Shown: positions 7,673 to 18,214, numbered from the stretch's first letter. The stretch is 24,665 bases of DNA from Branchiostoma floridae (GCF_000003815.2 NW_023365859.1:1-24665), one strand, 5' to 3'. A program made the numbers and translations. The notes: a model not told the origin generated them from the sequence alone.

Positions 7673-9217
7673 AAGCCCTGGTCACAAAGCGCATGCGACG
7701 TCCTTGCGATTCCGCATATTGCACGATGATCGCAGTGAGTCGAAGCTAAATCGTAATCGAAATCAGCCANNNNNNNNNNNNNNNNNNNNNNNNNNNNNNN
7801 NNNNNNNNNNNNNNNNNNNNNNNNNNNNNNNNNNNNNNNNNNNNNNNNNNNNNNNNNNNNNNNNNNNNNAGTACGATTTTCCACTCGTGCCTCTTCCTCC
7901 CCCAACTGTCCCTGTCGACGTCACCTATAAGCGAGGCTTGTGCAATCACCTGTGAGTAAATCTATGAACCTCCCATTACCTCTTGCACGCGGACGAGGTA
8001 ACACAAGACGTTCCTCACAAAAAGGCAAAAGATCAATAGATTTTGATTCTTTTGTCGTATGAATCTTTTTAACCAATGAATGGAGTGCGCGGGCATAATG
8101 ATGAAAGAAAAGAAATGTGTCACAAAGCCAGCCTACATACTACCACGAGGCCACAATGTCAGAATTACCCTCAAGTTTCGGAAAGGCCAATATTTGCAAA
8201 CAAACGGAAGTCGTTCGCCATCTGATTTGCAGTCGATGAGCAACAAGTAGGTCTGTGCTCGCCTATCACCTTGACAAAGATTGAGCATAGTTGCACTTAG
8301 ACAGATATCATTAATACCACACCTCTGAAGCCCCTACGCATGTGTGTATAGAGTGAAAGATGACGCCGAGAAAGAAGGGCAAAAAAGTTACCAAGACAAA
8401 AGTGTCAGAAGAGCGTGGCTCCGGAGACGAAGAATCCCGAGATGATGGTGAGAAGAAAGAGGAGGAAAAACATGACGGACCAGTGGACAAAGTGGAAGAC
8501 GCCATAGCAGATTTCTTTGAGGCGGACCCTCTGCACTACGGGCCAACCTGACTACAAGAGCAAGGAAAAGAAAAAGATCCTCATGGAAAGATTCAAACGA
8601 CGTAATTCAGAAAGCATGGGACATGTTTCAGTCATGTGCAAAATTAATGACAGGACCAATTGACAGAAGCTCGGTCCAGGCTTGCAGAACATTCTCCCCA
8701 CACAAACAGAATGCTAGTAGGAAACACGCCCGACTTCACTGACTTTGCACAAGAGCAAGATGTGGAGGAAGGTCGCCAGAGTTTGTGCGATACTCCTAGA
8801 TTCTGCGGGCCGTCTCAGTTTTAGCGAGAATCGTCTGACTTTTGGAGGTGAAATCGGTCATCAATCGTTGGATTGACTTCCAACTATCAATCGAATGTCG
8901 ACCGATACCTATGCGAGGTACGGACGATCTGCAGGTGACTCGGTAACGAGCTCTGCGACCTCAGAGATCACCGGTGACTTATGTTAAGAACATGTTTCGC
9001 TACACCGCGACCATCTTGGACCCCTGAAAATAGCCGGTACGCTCTTATGACCTTATCGTACGATGTCCTACGATCTTTGTGAGCACGGTTTTATATATAC
9101 TCTAGTATAAACCATTGCTTCCGATTCTTTCCAGACTTACGACGTACTGCGCTTATATCGCGCATAAAACCTCCATCGCAGCAAATCGTACGTAAACGCG
9201 CTTTGTGACCGGGGCTT
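7673..9217. mobile_element. 1.5-kb inverted-repeat DNA transposon carrying a decayed MADF-like gene
   Basis: The terminal repeat AAGCCCTGGTCACAAAGCGC at 7673-7692 matches the reverse complement of 9198-9217 with one mismatch. Inside are the block shared with the left copy (7914-8250), a frame-broken gene (8360-8742) and the shared 3' block (8883-9037). A 100-N gap lies at 7770-7869. No clear target duplication is visible. A MADF-type second gene is known in PIF/Harbinger-like elements, which is the best guess for the family. The transposase itself is absent. Confidence 0.6.
8360..8742 (+). pseudogene. Decayed MADF-like DNA-binding protein gene of a transposon
   Basis: The first frame starts MTPRKKGKK, passes a highly charged Lys/Glu segment, then VEDAIADFFEADPLHY and a stop. 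A second frame resumes at 8547 with PDYKSKEKKKILMERF. A third resumes at 8596 with NDVIQKAWDMFQSCAK and stops at 8740-8742. The order hydrophobic helix, P-L-x-Y, P-D-Y-K-x-K, then a helix with a central Trp is the MADF (Myb/SANT-like) layout. Two frameshifts break it. MADF proteins bind DNA and some transposons encode one beside the transposase. The fit is by pattern recognition only. Confidence 0.5.
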
Positions 9218-9221
9218 AAGT

Positions 9222-10013
9222 TGTGGAGATCTTTCTACCCATTCAGTGGACCACAAAAATTGTGTGATAAACCCAGCCCGCATACTAAGACAGGATCCGG
9301 AGCCACAATGACAAAACTCCTCGCTAGATCAAAGAAAGTCTGCATTTGGAAACAACCGGGAGTCAGGCGAATCTCTTCCGACCAACGGGAGCACTAGTAC
9401 GTCATCCGACTTGAGGCCAACGATCAACAAGTCGGACTCTACTCGACACCTCAAAGTTCTGCGACCTCAAACATCACCGACGACTAGTCGCTGATGTTAG
9501 AACAAGTTTTGGTGCGCAGCGAGCATCGGACGACTCCCAAAAATCGCATGGATCGAAATATGGCATCGATAACGATCACACGACCTATGTGACCGCGTCA
9601 TGATACCCGCCTCACATTAGGCGCGATTCGATCGGAAGCGAGTTTACGAGCTCAAAATGAATTTTTCGTAAGACGTCCGGTGTTCTCACGATCATCTTGC
9701 GATTTTCAGGGATCGCCGGCAATTTTCAGGAGTCCTACGATGGTCGCGGTGCAGCGAAACATGTTCTTAACATAAGCGACAAGTCGCAGGAGATCTCCGA
9801 GATCGCAGAGCTCGTTACCGAGTCGCAGATCGTGCGTGCAAATCGTGCGTACCTCGCAAGGGTATCGGTCAATAGTCTTGCGTCAATCCAACGATTGAAG
9901 ACCGATAGGCGAGCACAGACATAATTATTAATCATCGAGCGCAAATCGGATGGCGAACGCCCGTTAGTCGGGTGACGTTTGGGCGACGTTCACCCAACTT
10001 CCGATTGTCGCGG
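9222..10013. mobile_element. Further diverged copies of the same transposon family, partly inverted
   Basis: 9280-9445 repeats the AGCC..CATACTA..CCACAATG block of the upstream copies in direct orientation, and 9440-9535 repeats part of the 3' block. 9650-9960 is an inverted copy of about 7310-7640 (shared blocks GATCGCCGGC, CGATGGTCGCGGTGCAG, GAACATG, TCTCCGAGATCGCAGAGCTCGTTACCGAG-type). A 75-codon plus-strand frame at 9697-9924 is this repeat translated, not a gene. Confidence 0.6.
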
Positions 10014-10028
10014 GGAAAATAGTACAAA

Positions 10029-10124
10029 TTAGACAAATATAGATACGTAACATGACAGATGAGTTAGCTGACCGAAAAGTATGGTTAGCGACCAAGCTAA
10101 CTCGTCTGACATTGATTTGTCCAA
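10029..10124. repeat. Inverted repeat, about 30-40-bp arms (hairpin)
   Basis: 10029-10069 (TTAGACAAAT ... GAGTTAGCT) pairs with 10095-10124 (AGCTAACTCGTCTGAC ... ATTTGTCCAA) around a 25-base loop. It is possibly a tiny fold-back element or the collapsed core of a larger one. Confidence 0.55.
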
Positions 10125-10239
10125 TTTCTATTATTTTTTTCCAACGATCGCGACCTGTGGAGCCTAGTGGAGGTAAATATTCCCATGCGCGGCTCATACG
10201 GACTTAAATATATACGCAGGTGTTACCCCACCTTAATAC

Positions 10240-10430
10240 CCCTGTTACATTGTGCAAAAATCGGTCGGGCGACGAGTTTGCGAGCTCTAAATGACATTTC
10301 CGGCAGTAATATTAATACGTCCTGTAGACTGTGACTACATGTACATGTCCTCTAAAATGGCCGCGTAGTTAGCGATCCCACGCCGATTGCACGACCTATG
10401 TGACCACACCCTTACGGTATCTGGGGCCGT
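10240..10430. mobile_element. Short remnant of the same transposon family
   Basis: CCCCTGTTACATTGTGC followed by CGGTCGGGCGACGAGTTTGCGAGCTC resembles the ends near 7600-7668 (inverted) and 9615-9655. CACGACCTATGTGACC at about 10392-10407 repeats a block near 9579-9594. Confidence 0.45.
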
Positions 10431-10504
10431 GAGCGAGTCTTCTTATTCTTCTCTTCTACACGAGCTTGGCTGGGAAAAGATATATCTGATCAACGTTACG
10501 TTCA

Positions 10505-10925
10505 CTCTATTGCTGTTAAACTGCCGAGTGTTCGAAACAAAACTGCTGAATTGGCAACTGTGATTGACACTTATAAGCCAGACATTAGCGGGCGCAGAGT
10601 CATGGCTCAATGAAAACATGTCAAGCAGCAAGTCTTCCCTGACAACTACATTGTACACTGTAAAGACAGACAAATTGGCTAGGAGGTGGTGTATTTCATG
10701 CAAACAGGGATGATCTGATTGTCACCCACAGACCAGATCTGGACACAGACTGTGAGGTCATTTGGACACAAACCCAACTTGCAGGAATGAAACTGCTTTT
10801 GATTGGTACATACCTCCATCGGACCAGGGCAATAGTCTGGGCAAGGAGGTTGGTCTAGGTGAGCTTGACAACCCCATGAATAAAATGGGAACTAAGATAA
10901 ACTCCAACAATGTGATAATTCTGTA
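10505..10925 (+). pseudogene. Non-LTR retrotransposon (LINE) endonuclease domain, heavily frame-broken
   Basis: Read through several shifts, the plus strand gives LNCR, then SVRNKTAELATVIDTYKPDI, then AESWLNENM, VFPDNYIVH, KDRQIG, GGGVFHANRDDL, WTQTQL, LLLIGTY, PPSDQ and finally NNVIIL. This is the order of blocks in the apurinic-like endonuclease domain of LINE ORF2: N-x-R-S near the start, P-D-I, E-S-W-L as the metal-binding Glu block, then G-G-G-V and the G-T-Y-x-R-P-P strand. At least four frameshifts and internal stops make it inactive. The reverse transcriptase is not seen downstream before the 704-bp gap at 11104. Confidence 0.7.
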
Positions 10926-11103
10926 AGACTCATGTTGTTATGGTTTCTTTTTTCAGTAAAAGACATTATAGGAAGGTATTCAACAGCTAGGTCCACATTC
11001 GGTTGGTTGAAGAAGCATGCACAAAAGCCGTCAGGCGGCTATTTAGAAGAGACACAAGTGAAAAATCGTACGACCGTCTGGAAAAATTTGGAACATCATC
11101 CGA
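10926..11103. other. Unassigned sequence after the LINE fragment, up to the gap
   Basis: Open in several frames but without a recognised motif. It may be the continuation of the LINE. Confidence 0.3.
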
Positions 11104-11807
11104 NNNNNNNNNNNNNNNNNNNNNNNNNNNNNNNNNNNNNNNNNNNNNNNNNNNNNNNNNNNNNNNNNNNNNNNNNNNNNNNNNNNNNNNNNNNNNNNNN
11201 NNNNNNNNNNNNNNNNNNNNNNNNNNNNNNNNNNNNNNNNNNNNNNNNNNNNNNNNNNNNNNNNNNNNNNNNNNNNNNNNNNNNNNNNNNNNNNNNNNNN
11301 NNNNNNNNNNNNNNNNNNNNNNNNNNNNNNNNNNNNNNNNNNNNNNNNNNNNNNNNNNNNNNNNNNNNNNNNNNNNNNNNNNNNNNNNNNNNNNNNNNNN
11401 NNNNNNNNNNNNNNNNNNNNNNNNNNNNNNNNNNNNNNNNNNNNNNNNNNNNNNNNNNNNNNNNNNNNNNNNNNNNNNNNNNNNNNNNNNNNNNNNNNNN
11501 NNNNNNNNNNNNNNNNNNNNNNNNNNNNNNNNNNNNNNNNNNNNNNNNNNNNNNNNNNNNNNNNNNNNNNNNNNNNNNNNNNNNNNNNNNNNNNNNNNNN
11601 NNNNNNNNNNNNNNNNNNNNNNNNNNNNNNNNNNNNNNNNNNNNNNNNNNNNNNNNNNNNNNNNNNNNNNNNNNNNNNNNNNNNNNNNNNNNNNNNNNNN
11701 NNNNNNNNNNNNNNNNNNNNNNNNNNNNNNNNNNNNNNNNNNNNNNNNNNNNNNNNNNNNNNNNNNNNNNNNNNNNNNNNNNNNNNNNNNNNNNNNNNNN
11801 NNNNNNN
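11104..11807. other. Assembly gap (704 N)
   Basis: A run of N. Long open frames across it are artefacts of undefined codons. Confidence 0.95.
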
Positions 11808-12310
11808 GGGGTACCACTATTCATATTGTCTATGGAACTACTGCAAAAATATAATTTGTCAAATTATGCAAATAACCTTCGAGTGTCAAGTGATATAACA
11901 CTCCAGAAATAAATCTTTAATGAATATCATTGGTACAATAAGGAGATTTAGCAGCTGCATCAGGTCAGTACATTGAAATAGGAAGATATCAGTACTGAAT
12001 ATATCATATGTGACAGAATAACTACATGGGCCATCTGAGACAAAAAAAGGTAGGAAAAGTCGTCTCAATCATTTAAGGTACTGTGGTTGGTTACATGCTT
12101 AAGAAATCCAAAATAGATAATGTTCATCCATGCCCAAACTTACACATTCCGAAAATGGAATTTCAGACTTTTGCATGGTGCACAACCAACACGGTAAAAA
12201 TCTCACTTTTCCAACCACGCAACCAGGGACGAAAAGGAAAAAAAATACACAATAGGTCTACAGACACCCAATACATTTCATGCAGGCCTGAGGTCTACGA
12301 ACTCTTGTTT
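11808..12310. other. AT-rich non-coding sequence
   Basis: A 93-codon plus-strand frame begins at 12083 but has no recognisable domain or splice support. I see nothing else. Confidence 0.35.
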
Positions 12311-12319
12311 AATACTCGT

Positions 12320-12418
12320 TTTCGCATCGGCTCCTGCAGCTTAAACCATAGTCGTAACGTATAATACAATACGGTTTTAATACGAGTCCTTCTTGCAGCT
12401 GAGGGTGCCGATGCGAAA
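12320..12418. repeat. Inverted repeat with perfect 12-bp arms
   Basis: TTTCGCATCGGC at 12320-12331 is the reverse complement of 12407-12418. Just inside the arms, both sides carry a CTGCAG/GCAGCT-type motif. It could be a small fold-back element. Confidence 0.5.
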
Positions 12419-12950
12419 GCATTCATGATCATTATTTGCTTTACTGCCCAAACTGCCCATTCAACGCACATGCCTCCTCAACAGACTTGGAAGTTTGAAC
12501 ATTTCATGTGTTAGATGTTAAAACCTTATCTGACAGCGCTATTGTGTACGTTTTACTCAAATGTTCACTGTTAATGTCGTAAAAAATTAACACTCAAATT
12601 CTTGCCATAACTGAGGAATACTTACTTGAAACTAGACTTTTTAAAACGGACTATCTAGGATGTCATTTCTATATTGTATTTTTCTACCATTTTTTTTCTC
12701 AAAACCAATGTCACTTTTTTGTTCTTTTGCTATATTTTAACTGTCCACCTCCGTTCCTGTACATTTGACGTTCCCGTCTATGTGTTTTCTGTTATATGTA
12801 CCATGTTTTGTCCAGTGGTGCCGTTTTAGTATATCTTCATGTTGCAATAAAAAAGTACACAGTTATACGCCAAAGTGGAGAAAATTATATCCAGTTGCTT
12901 GCGCTATTGCTATTTGATGTGTCCTATTCACTACCCTTACATTCATCACT
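12419..12950. other. AT-rich non-coding sequence
   Basis: Pyrimidine-rich and AT-rich. No gene or structured repeat was recognised. Confidence 0.35.
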
Positions 12951-12959
12951 GCACATAGC

Positions 12960-14408
12960 TAGCCTCCACCAGGCCTTCCTACGGGGATAAAGGGAACGTA
13001 GAATTCGGCAAAAATCGTGAAATTGGCCGGGGAGTTACTTCCCCTCTGGAGCTGCGCGGCCGACCAGCTCCTCTGGTAGCAAAACTCCCCTGGTGAATTA
13101 TTCTCCCAATAGTAAAAGCTAGTAGTCAGTCTGGTAGGGACTAGTATATAACAATGTAAGGTGTATGTATGCCGACGATGCTATCGTTTACTTTTCACAC
13201 AGTAGCACACAAACTAAACAGGAGAAATCCCGGTCCGTTTACTGTAGTGTGTTCTGTTCAGTTACACGAGGAATCGTCGAAGAATATAGGTCACCAGCTG
13301 GGGAAGTTGCAAGATCCCAGAAAAGGACGAAACCTCTAAAGATCTATATCTATAAGATGAAGAATAGATCATTGGCCCGGGGAATCAGTCTGCGCTAAGG
13401 TTTAGCATCCGTGGCCGGCCAACCTCCCTGGTAGCAAAACTCCCCTGGCAAATTATTCTCCCTATGATAATAATCTTAATTGCAAGTTCATTTCCGAGGG
13501 CAAATTGCAAACAGATAGAGTAAAACAGTGTAGTCAGTCTTGCAGCGTTTAGTCTCTACCAAACTGACTACAATAACATGGAAGGAGAGGGAGAATGATT
13601 TGCCAGGGGAGTTTTGCTACCAGAGGAGTGGGTCGGATGCGCAGATGGGGAACAGGTATCCCCCTGGCAAATCTCCCGACTTTTGTTGTTGGCCGATCGC
13701 GAATTCTACCATCCCCCACCCCCGTAGGAAGGCTAATCTCCAAGCAGTCATTGCGGTGGCATAAGATAGTATCATAATCTGGGGAAGGAGTTTAGCCGGC
13801 AGAGGAGTTTCATTGCCGACGCCTTTTCCGCCATACCCTCCATTGTCTATGTATGTGGAGAACCTCAATAAATAAATAAAAAATTGGAGACCGCGGTGGC
13901 CAATGAAACTCCCCAGCTTATAAATGATACTATCTTATGTCACCGAAATGCCTGATTGGAGATTATAGGAAGGCCTAGTGGAGGCTAGGCGGCGTTGCTG
14001 CCGCCGAGCGAGCGATTTGACAGACCGGTCAACGAATGTCATCGCTAAAAAGGCGCTAATTTTTACATGTTGTCGCCCTGGCTCAACTGTCAGATGCTTT
14101 GACCCAGAAGTGCCAAGTCAACTGTTGAGGCGTCTACCCATGGCTTGCCCGTGTCCCCATATGGGGACTCATGTAATAGTCATAGGGCCTAGTTGAGATT
14201 ATCTATTTTCACTATTCTCGCTGACTGGTGATAACCGAGGAGTGTAGCCCGTACCGCCATAGGATAAGAAGGCCTGGTGGAGGCTAACATTTGCCACATG
14301 CACACCTACGTGATAAATGTGCACCCATTGTCTGGCTACACTCCTTAGCCAGTTATGATACCAAGTTATGATACTATCTTATGGCCACCGTATCTGCTTG
14401 GAGATTAG
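12960..14408. repeat. Mosaic of fold-back repeats with three recurring modules
   Basis: Module R (AGCCTCCACCAGGCCTTCCT at 12961-12980) recurs inverted at 13967-13987 and 14266-14286. Module P (CTGGTAGCAAAACTCCCC...) is at 13073-13107 and 13428-13463, and inverted at 13588-13623; the last two match at 35 of 36 bases. Module Q (CTAATCTCCAAGCAG ... ATAAGATAGTATCAT) is at 13733-13820 and inverted at 13897-13966 and 14365-14408. A further inverted pair (GGAGTGTAGCC) is at 14239-14249 and 14333-14343. This is nested insertion of one family of fold-back elements. The short open frames here are repeat sequence. Confidence 0.7.
13153..13218 (+). pseudogene. Reverse transcriptase scrap with YADD motif
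   Basis: The plus strand reads NVRCMYADDAIVYFSHSST. YADD with its flanking hydrophobic strand is the catalytic palm motif C of non-LTR reverse transcriptases. No other motif is seen upstream or downstream, and the fragment sits inside the fold-back mosaic. It is short enough that chance cannot be excluded. Confidence 0.4.
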
Positions 14409-14409
14409 A

Positions 14410-15520
14410 CTGGTGACACTAATCAGTCACAGGCTCCATACTAGGCTCCATGACTCCATGAAACGTCACTCTCTAAGGGACTATCACGTGACTTGTGGCC
14501 AACCACTGCCCCCACATCAAAATACCACACAACTTTTCAAGGAGGCAAACGGTAGGTACAAACCGTCCAGAAAGTTACTTTGGTGGCTGACGAATGCGGC
14601 TTTGATCGGAAGACACCAGGGCTGAGACTAAAGGGAACGTGTAATATCAGGGGGTAAGTTGCTCTTTATTTATAATAGATACTTCACACGACGATTATCC
14701 TGTTTGTTTCCTAGGCAAGGTTATTTTATCGGAACGATGATGGTCCAACTCCAAGATGGCGTCACTATGCTGAACAAACAGAAGAAACACTTTCCATATA
14801 CGGTACTTTAGAATCAGGCCATGGAAGGTATTGATCCCGGCAAGTTATCCAAAATTATTTTTACCTAGAAACTCAACTTATCGTGTCAATATTTCCATGA
14901 CGTGAAAGAAGAAGAAAATAAATATCCCGTACCCACGCGGTGTGTATCGTTGTGTTGTGGGCCCTTCAAGTGAGTCCCCGTGTCTAGATATACTGAACAA
15001 CATTGCATCGCTTACGTATGTTTTGTCGTCATATTTGAGATCATTTGATTGCTTGTAAAGTTGTATGCGTTCTGAGAGTGGGAAAGAAATGATAGTGGTA
15101 AGCAGAAAATGGTCTACAATGTGTAACGACAACGTCAACATGTTACCACTTCAAGGCCTTCAAGTAGTTGAACTTGATACCAGAAATTGTGGACGGTTTA
15201 AGGAATCCCTTGTACGTCATAATGTTTCTTTTAAAATGAGATTTGCATAGATTATTGTAGCAGAAGAGAGAAGACTCCGTTAGACTCCCCTCTGTGGCCA
15301 CGCAAACAACTTCCCGCCATCTGTGACATCTGCTTGCGATTATCGCATGCTAGTGGTGGGAGTCGGGGGGAGAATCACTAATTGTTGTTGTTTGGATGTG
15401 GAAGCTTTAGTTGGAGTACACGAAAGTATTGAAACATGTAACATCGATGTCCAAATAATTCAAGGAAGACTGGCTGCTGTACCTCTATAAGTTAACGAAA
15501 TGTTGGTTATGTGAATGTTG
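14410..15520. other. Mostly non-coding sequence, nothing firm
   Basis: A YY1-like CAAGATGGCG lies at 14752-14761. A 61-codon plus-strand frame at 15065-15250 contains LPLQGLQVVEL, vaguely like the start of CaiB-type CoA-transferases, but nothing of that fold follows. I do not call a gene. Confidence 0.35.
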
Positions 15521-15524
15521 CAGG

Positions 15525-15800
15525 TCTCTTTACATTTGCCAAGAAGGTTGTATGTCTGTGTGTGTCTGTCTGTAAACAGCATAACATGATATTTTTATCT
15601 TCACCAAGAAGATAATGTTTTTGGTTGTGCCATGTATGTGGGTTATGTGTGTGTTTGTGTGTATATGTAGGTCCAGAACATAACTTGAGATGCTGTAAAT
15701 GGACCTTCCTGATGGAATGAAAGGTCATTAAAAACTTTCTGTAGGCCGTGTATGTTTGTGTGTTTGTTTGCAGACAACATAACTCAAGAAGCTTTGGCTG
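15525..15800. repeat. Three diverged copies of a roughly 100-bp tandem repeat rich in TG
   Basis: Each copy has a run of TGTGTGT/TGTTTG followed by CAGCATAAC or ACATAACT (near 15577, 15678 and 15778), spaced about 100 bases apart. The CACAC-rich minus-strand frame of 123 codons (15507-15878) is this repeat. Confidence 0.55.
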
Positions 15801-16142
15801 ATCCCGCATGATAATTGATGGGTAGGAGTCGGAAAAATTAAGGTCAGGTTTGATAACATGCAGACATCCTGGCAGCAAATTCCAGTACTGCAGCGAGGGT
15901 TCAAAGTTAGGGGTAAAGTGCCAGGTTCATAAGTATAGCATTGGTAGGTAGGTCTTGGGACTGGGAATATGTGGTGAAAGTCTACGGCCCTCTGGTATTT
16001 TGTTTGTAACTGCAGTTTTTTGTTTTAATTTTTGGAATGGAATTGAAGTTAAGCAGGAGTTTGGCGAATCATTATGTACTTTGGCCCATGATTATTCTGG
16101 ACCTGCGTGGTATTGCATGTTATTTTGTTTTCACCGAAATTT

Positions 16143-16299
16143 ACTGTAAATGCATTTAAGTTCGCTGGGATTTAATTTCATGTTAGCCGGAAAGTGGAGT
16201 GTTCTTGGTGGTTTTGAGTTCGCGATAGTGCCATACATTCTGGTCACAAAACCGTCAAATACTGTAATGAAAAATGTTCGCGGTGGGTTTGAGTTCGTG
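16143..16299. repeat. Diverged direct repeat (ACTGTAA ... TTCGCGG)
   Basis: ACTGTAAATGCATTTAAGTTCGC near 16143 and ACTGTAATGAAAAATGTTCGCGG near 16260 are related. GTTTTGAGTTCGCG and GTTTGAGTTCGTG follow in similar context. Confidence 0.4.
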
Positions 16300-16355
16300 G
16301 TAAGACTGCCTCGCCAAAGCAGCAAACTTTTCTGCTGTCTGTAATATTTCCGTAA
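16300..16355 (+). repeat. 56-bp direct repeat, copy 1
   Basis: Runs from GTAAGACTGCCTCGCC to ATATTTCCGTAA. It matches 16522-16577 at 55 of 56 bases. It contains AGCAAACTTTTCTGCTG, a small inverted repeat (AGCA..TGCT). Confidence 0.8.
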
Positions 16356-16521
16356 ACACCCCTACTTTTTTAGGAATGTGGAACAGTCGTTGACTTTTGT
16401 AGATCTGTGGTGCCTGAAATTTCTGCAAGCAGATGTTTATCTAGCAACTTACAGCTGATTGTGAGATATAATGACATGCCAAGCAGCTGTTCAAGGTGCA
16501 GGTCAGTTAGGGCTGCCCATT

Positions 16522-16577
16522 GTAAGACTGCCTCGCCAAAACAGCAAACTTTTCTGCTGTCTGTAATATTTCCGTAA
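16522..16577 (+). repeat. 56-bp direct repeat, copy 2
   Basis: The second copy of 16300-16355 in the same orientation, 222 bases downstream. The single difference is CCAAAG versus CCAAAA. The sequence between the copies is unrelated. Confidence 0.8.
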
Positions 16578-17750
16578 TTTTCAAATTCAGTCTTAAAAAT
16601 TCTTCTCCACCAGAAAGTTACTTTGGTCTAGAAAAGCATGTTCTATGAAAGAAACCTTGCCTTTGACCCCTGTTCCCTCCTGATATGACCCGTAGCACCC
16701 TATGACTAAAACCTGTCCTGACACCAGCTAAAGTGCTGAACTGAACAAATTTTGACCCAAGCTTAGAAAGCTTAGAGTTAGACCCTACCTGTCCCTTCTA
16801 ACTCAAAAAGTCTCCAGATCGGGCAAAAATTTTCATGGAAAAGAAGGTTTTCAAGGATTTTAGGTCACACCCAAACCGTATTCCCATTTTGTGCTCTGTA
16901 AGTTAAGAGTGGTGTCAGGTAGAATTGTAGCAGGGTGAGAATGCCCAAGCAATCTCCTAGCTGGAAGGAAAGACTCAAATCATTTAATCTTGGAGAAACA
17001 TAGCTGCTGCTCTTGAAACATAGTGATTGTGTTGCATAATTTGTCCAGAAACTTCAGATGCATAAATTTTATCAGTGTCACACTGAAAAGGGACCAGGTC
17101 ATGTCTGAAAAAGTTGATTTCAACTCCTTCCAATTAATCCTACAAAGGTAGTCTAGGGAAATTTCAAAATGTGATAGTGTTCGAATTTTCTTACAACAAA
17201 GTCTATGATGTTTCCCTATGTATTCAAACAATGCACATGTACTTACTCCCGCTCGAACCAATCCGTAAAGGCTCCTCCAATGCACTTGGTCCACCATGGC
17301 CCTTTGTAGCTCTTTGGCCCTTTGTAGCTTGTATCATGCAGACTTGTGTCACTACGTAGGTTGTCTACGTTAAGTAGGTCACCCTGGGTCTTACCCTACC
17401 TTTTTTTCCTTTAGTAGTAGGCTCACAGAGTACAAGATGGGGTGCAAGGATTTTGGGTGTGTACATGTATTGTAATTATATTGAATAAAGCAAAGTGGGG
17501 TGTTTTCATAAGGCACAGAAATAGTATAAGAAGTAAGTGCAAAAGTAATTTATGCAACTCTATTTCTATATATCTTGGCTAAAGATTGCCAGTTATGCTA
17601 TATGGTTAAGTTCATCTGAAAAGTCAGCATGCTCTAGTATGTTGGAGTTAGTATGTTTTGTCCTCATCAACAGGTGAGATTCTGGATTTGTGATAGTTTG
17701 TTTGTCCACATGTACATTTTTATCTCTGAGTGGAAATGGTAGGTTCACAG
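16578..17750. other. Non-coding sequence, nothing firm
   Basis: A 105-codon minus-strand frame (16980-17297) lacks recognisable motifs. A short duplication (GGCCCTTTGTAGCT) occurs at about 17299-17330. Confidence 0.35.
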
Positions 17751-17751
17751 C

Positions 17752-18214
17752 TAGGGATGCGTACCTAAACCCACGTTTATAGGTACAGGTCCGGATTCGA
17801 ATCCAAAGGTTTAGGTACAGGTCCGGACCTAATGAGTCCGGAGCTTGTTTGTTTGTTTGGCATGGCATTGAATATTATATCATAATACTATATTATAATA
17901 TGTTATAACGGCAAAACAATGTTTAGGGTAGAAGCATGTTTCAAACAATTTAAACGTGTTTATTATGGTAGACACATGATGCAACAAAAATTTGACACTT
18001 GTTGTTTTTCCCTCACTGGGGCTCAGAAACTGCTATGGTAATTTCACAGTAATTTTATCTGTCAAAGTGGCCATCTCCTGACCTGTTATCCTGCCTAACT
18101 TGCACTAATTAGATACAGGTCCGGGTACCGGTACACCAGGGTTCCGGTATTTTTGTATCTGTACCTAATCGATTGTACCAGTACTGTATCGGTACAGTGT
18201 ACCGGTAGGCATGC
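17752..18214. mobile_element. Decayed element with GTACC-rich ends and iterated GGTACAGGTCCGGA motif
   Basis: The left end TAGGGATGCGTACC and the right end (ACCGGTAGGCATGCTCC, reversed) are roughly inverted, and the former resembles hAT-type termini. AGGTACAGGTCCGGA recurs at 17781, 17813 and, with one change, near 18113. The right part is rich in self-complementary CCGGTAC/GTACCGG. No target duplication is seen. Confidence 0.4.

Noticed and set aside
8311-8505. Minus-strand Ser-rich frame
   Set aside because: It is the antisense of the charged segment of the MADF-like pseudogene.
15065-15250. Frame with LPLQGLQVVEL resembling the first strand of CaiB-type CoA-transferases
   Set aside because: Only about ten residues fit. 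The following residues do not match and no clear donor follows.
16980-17297. 105-codon minus-strand open frame
   Set aside because: No recognisable motif, AT-rich composition and no splice or poly(A) context.
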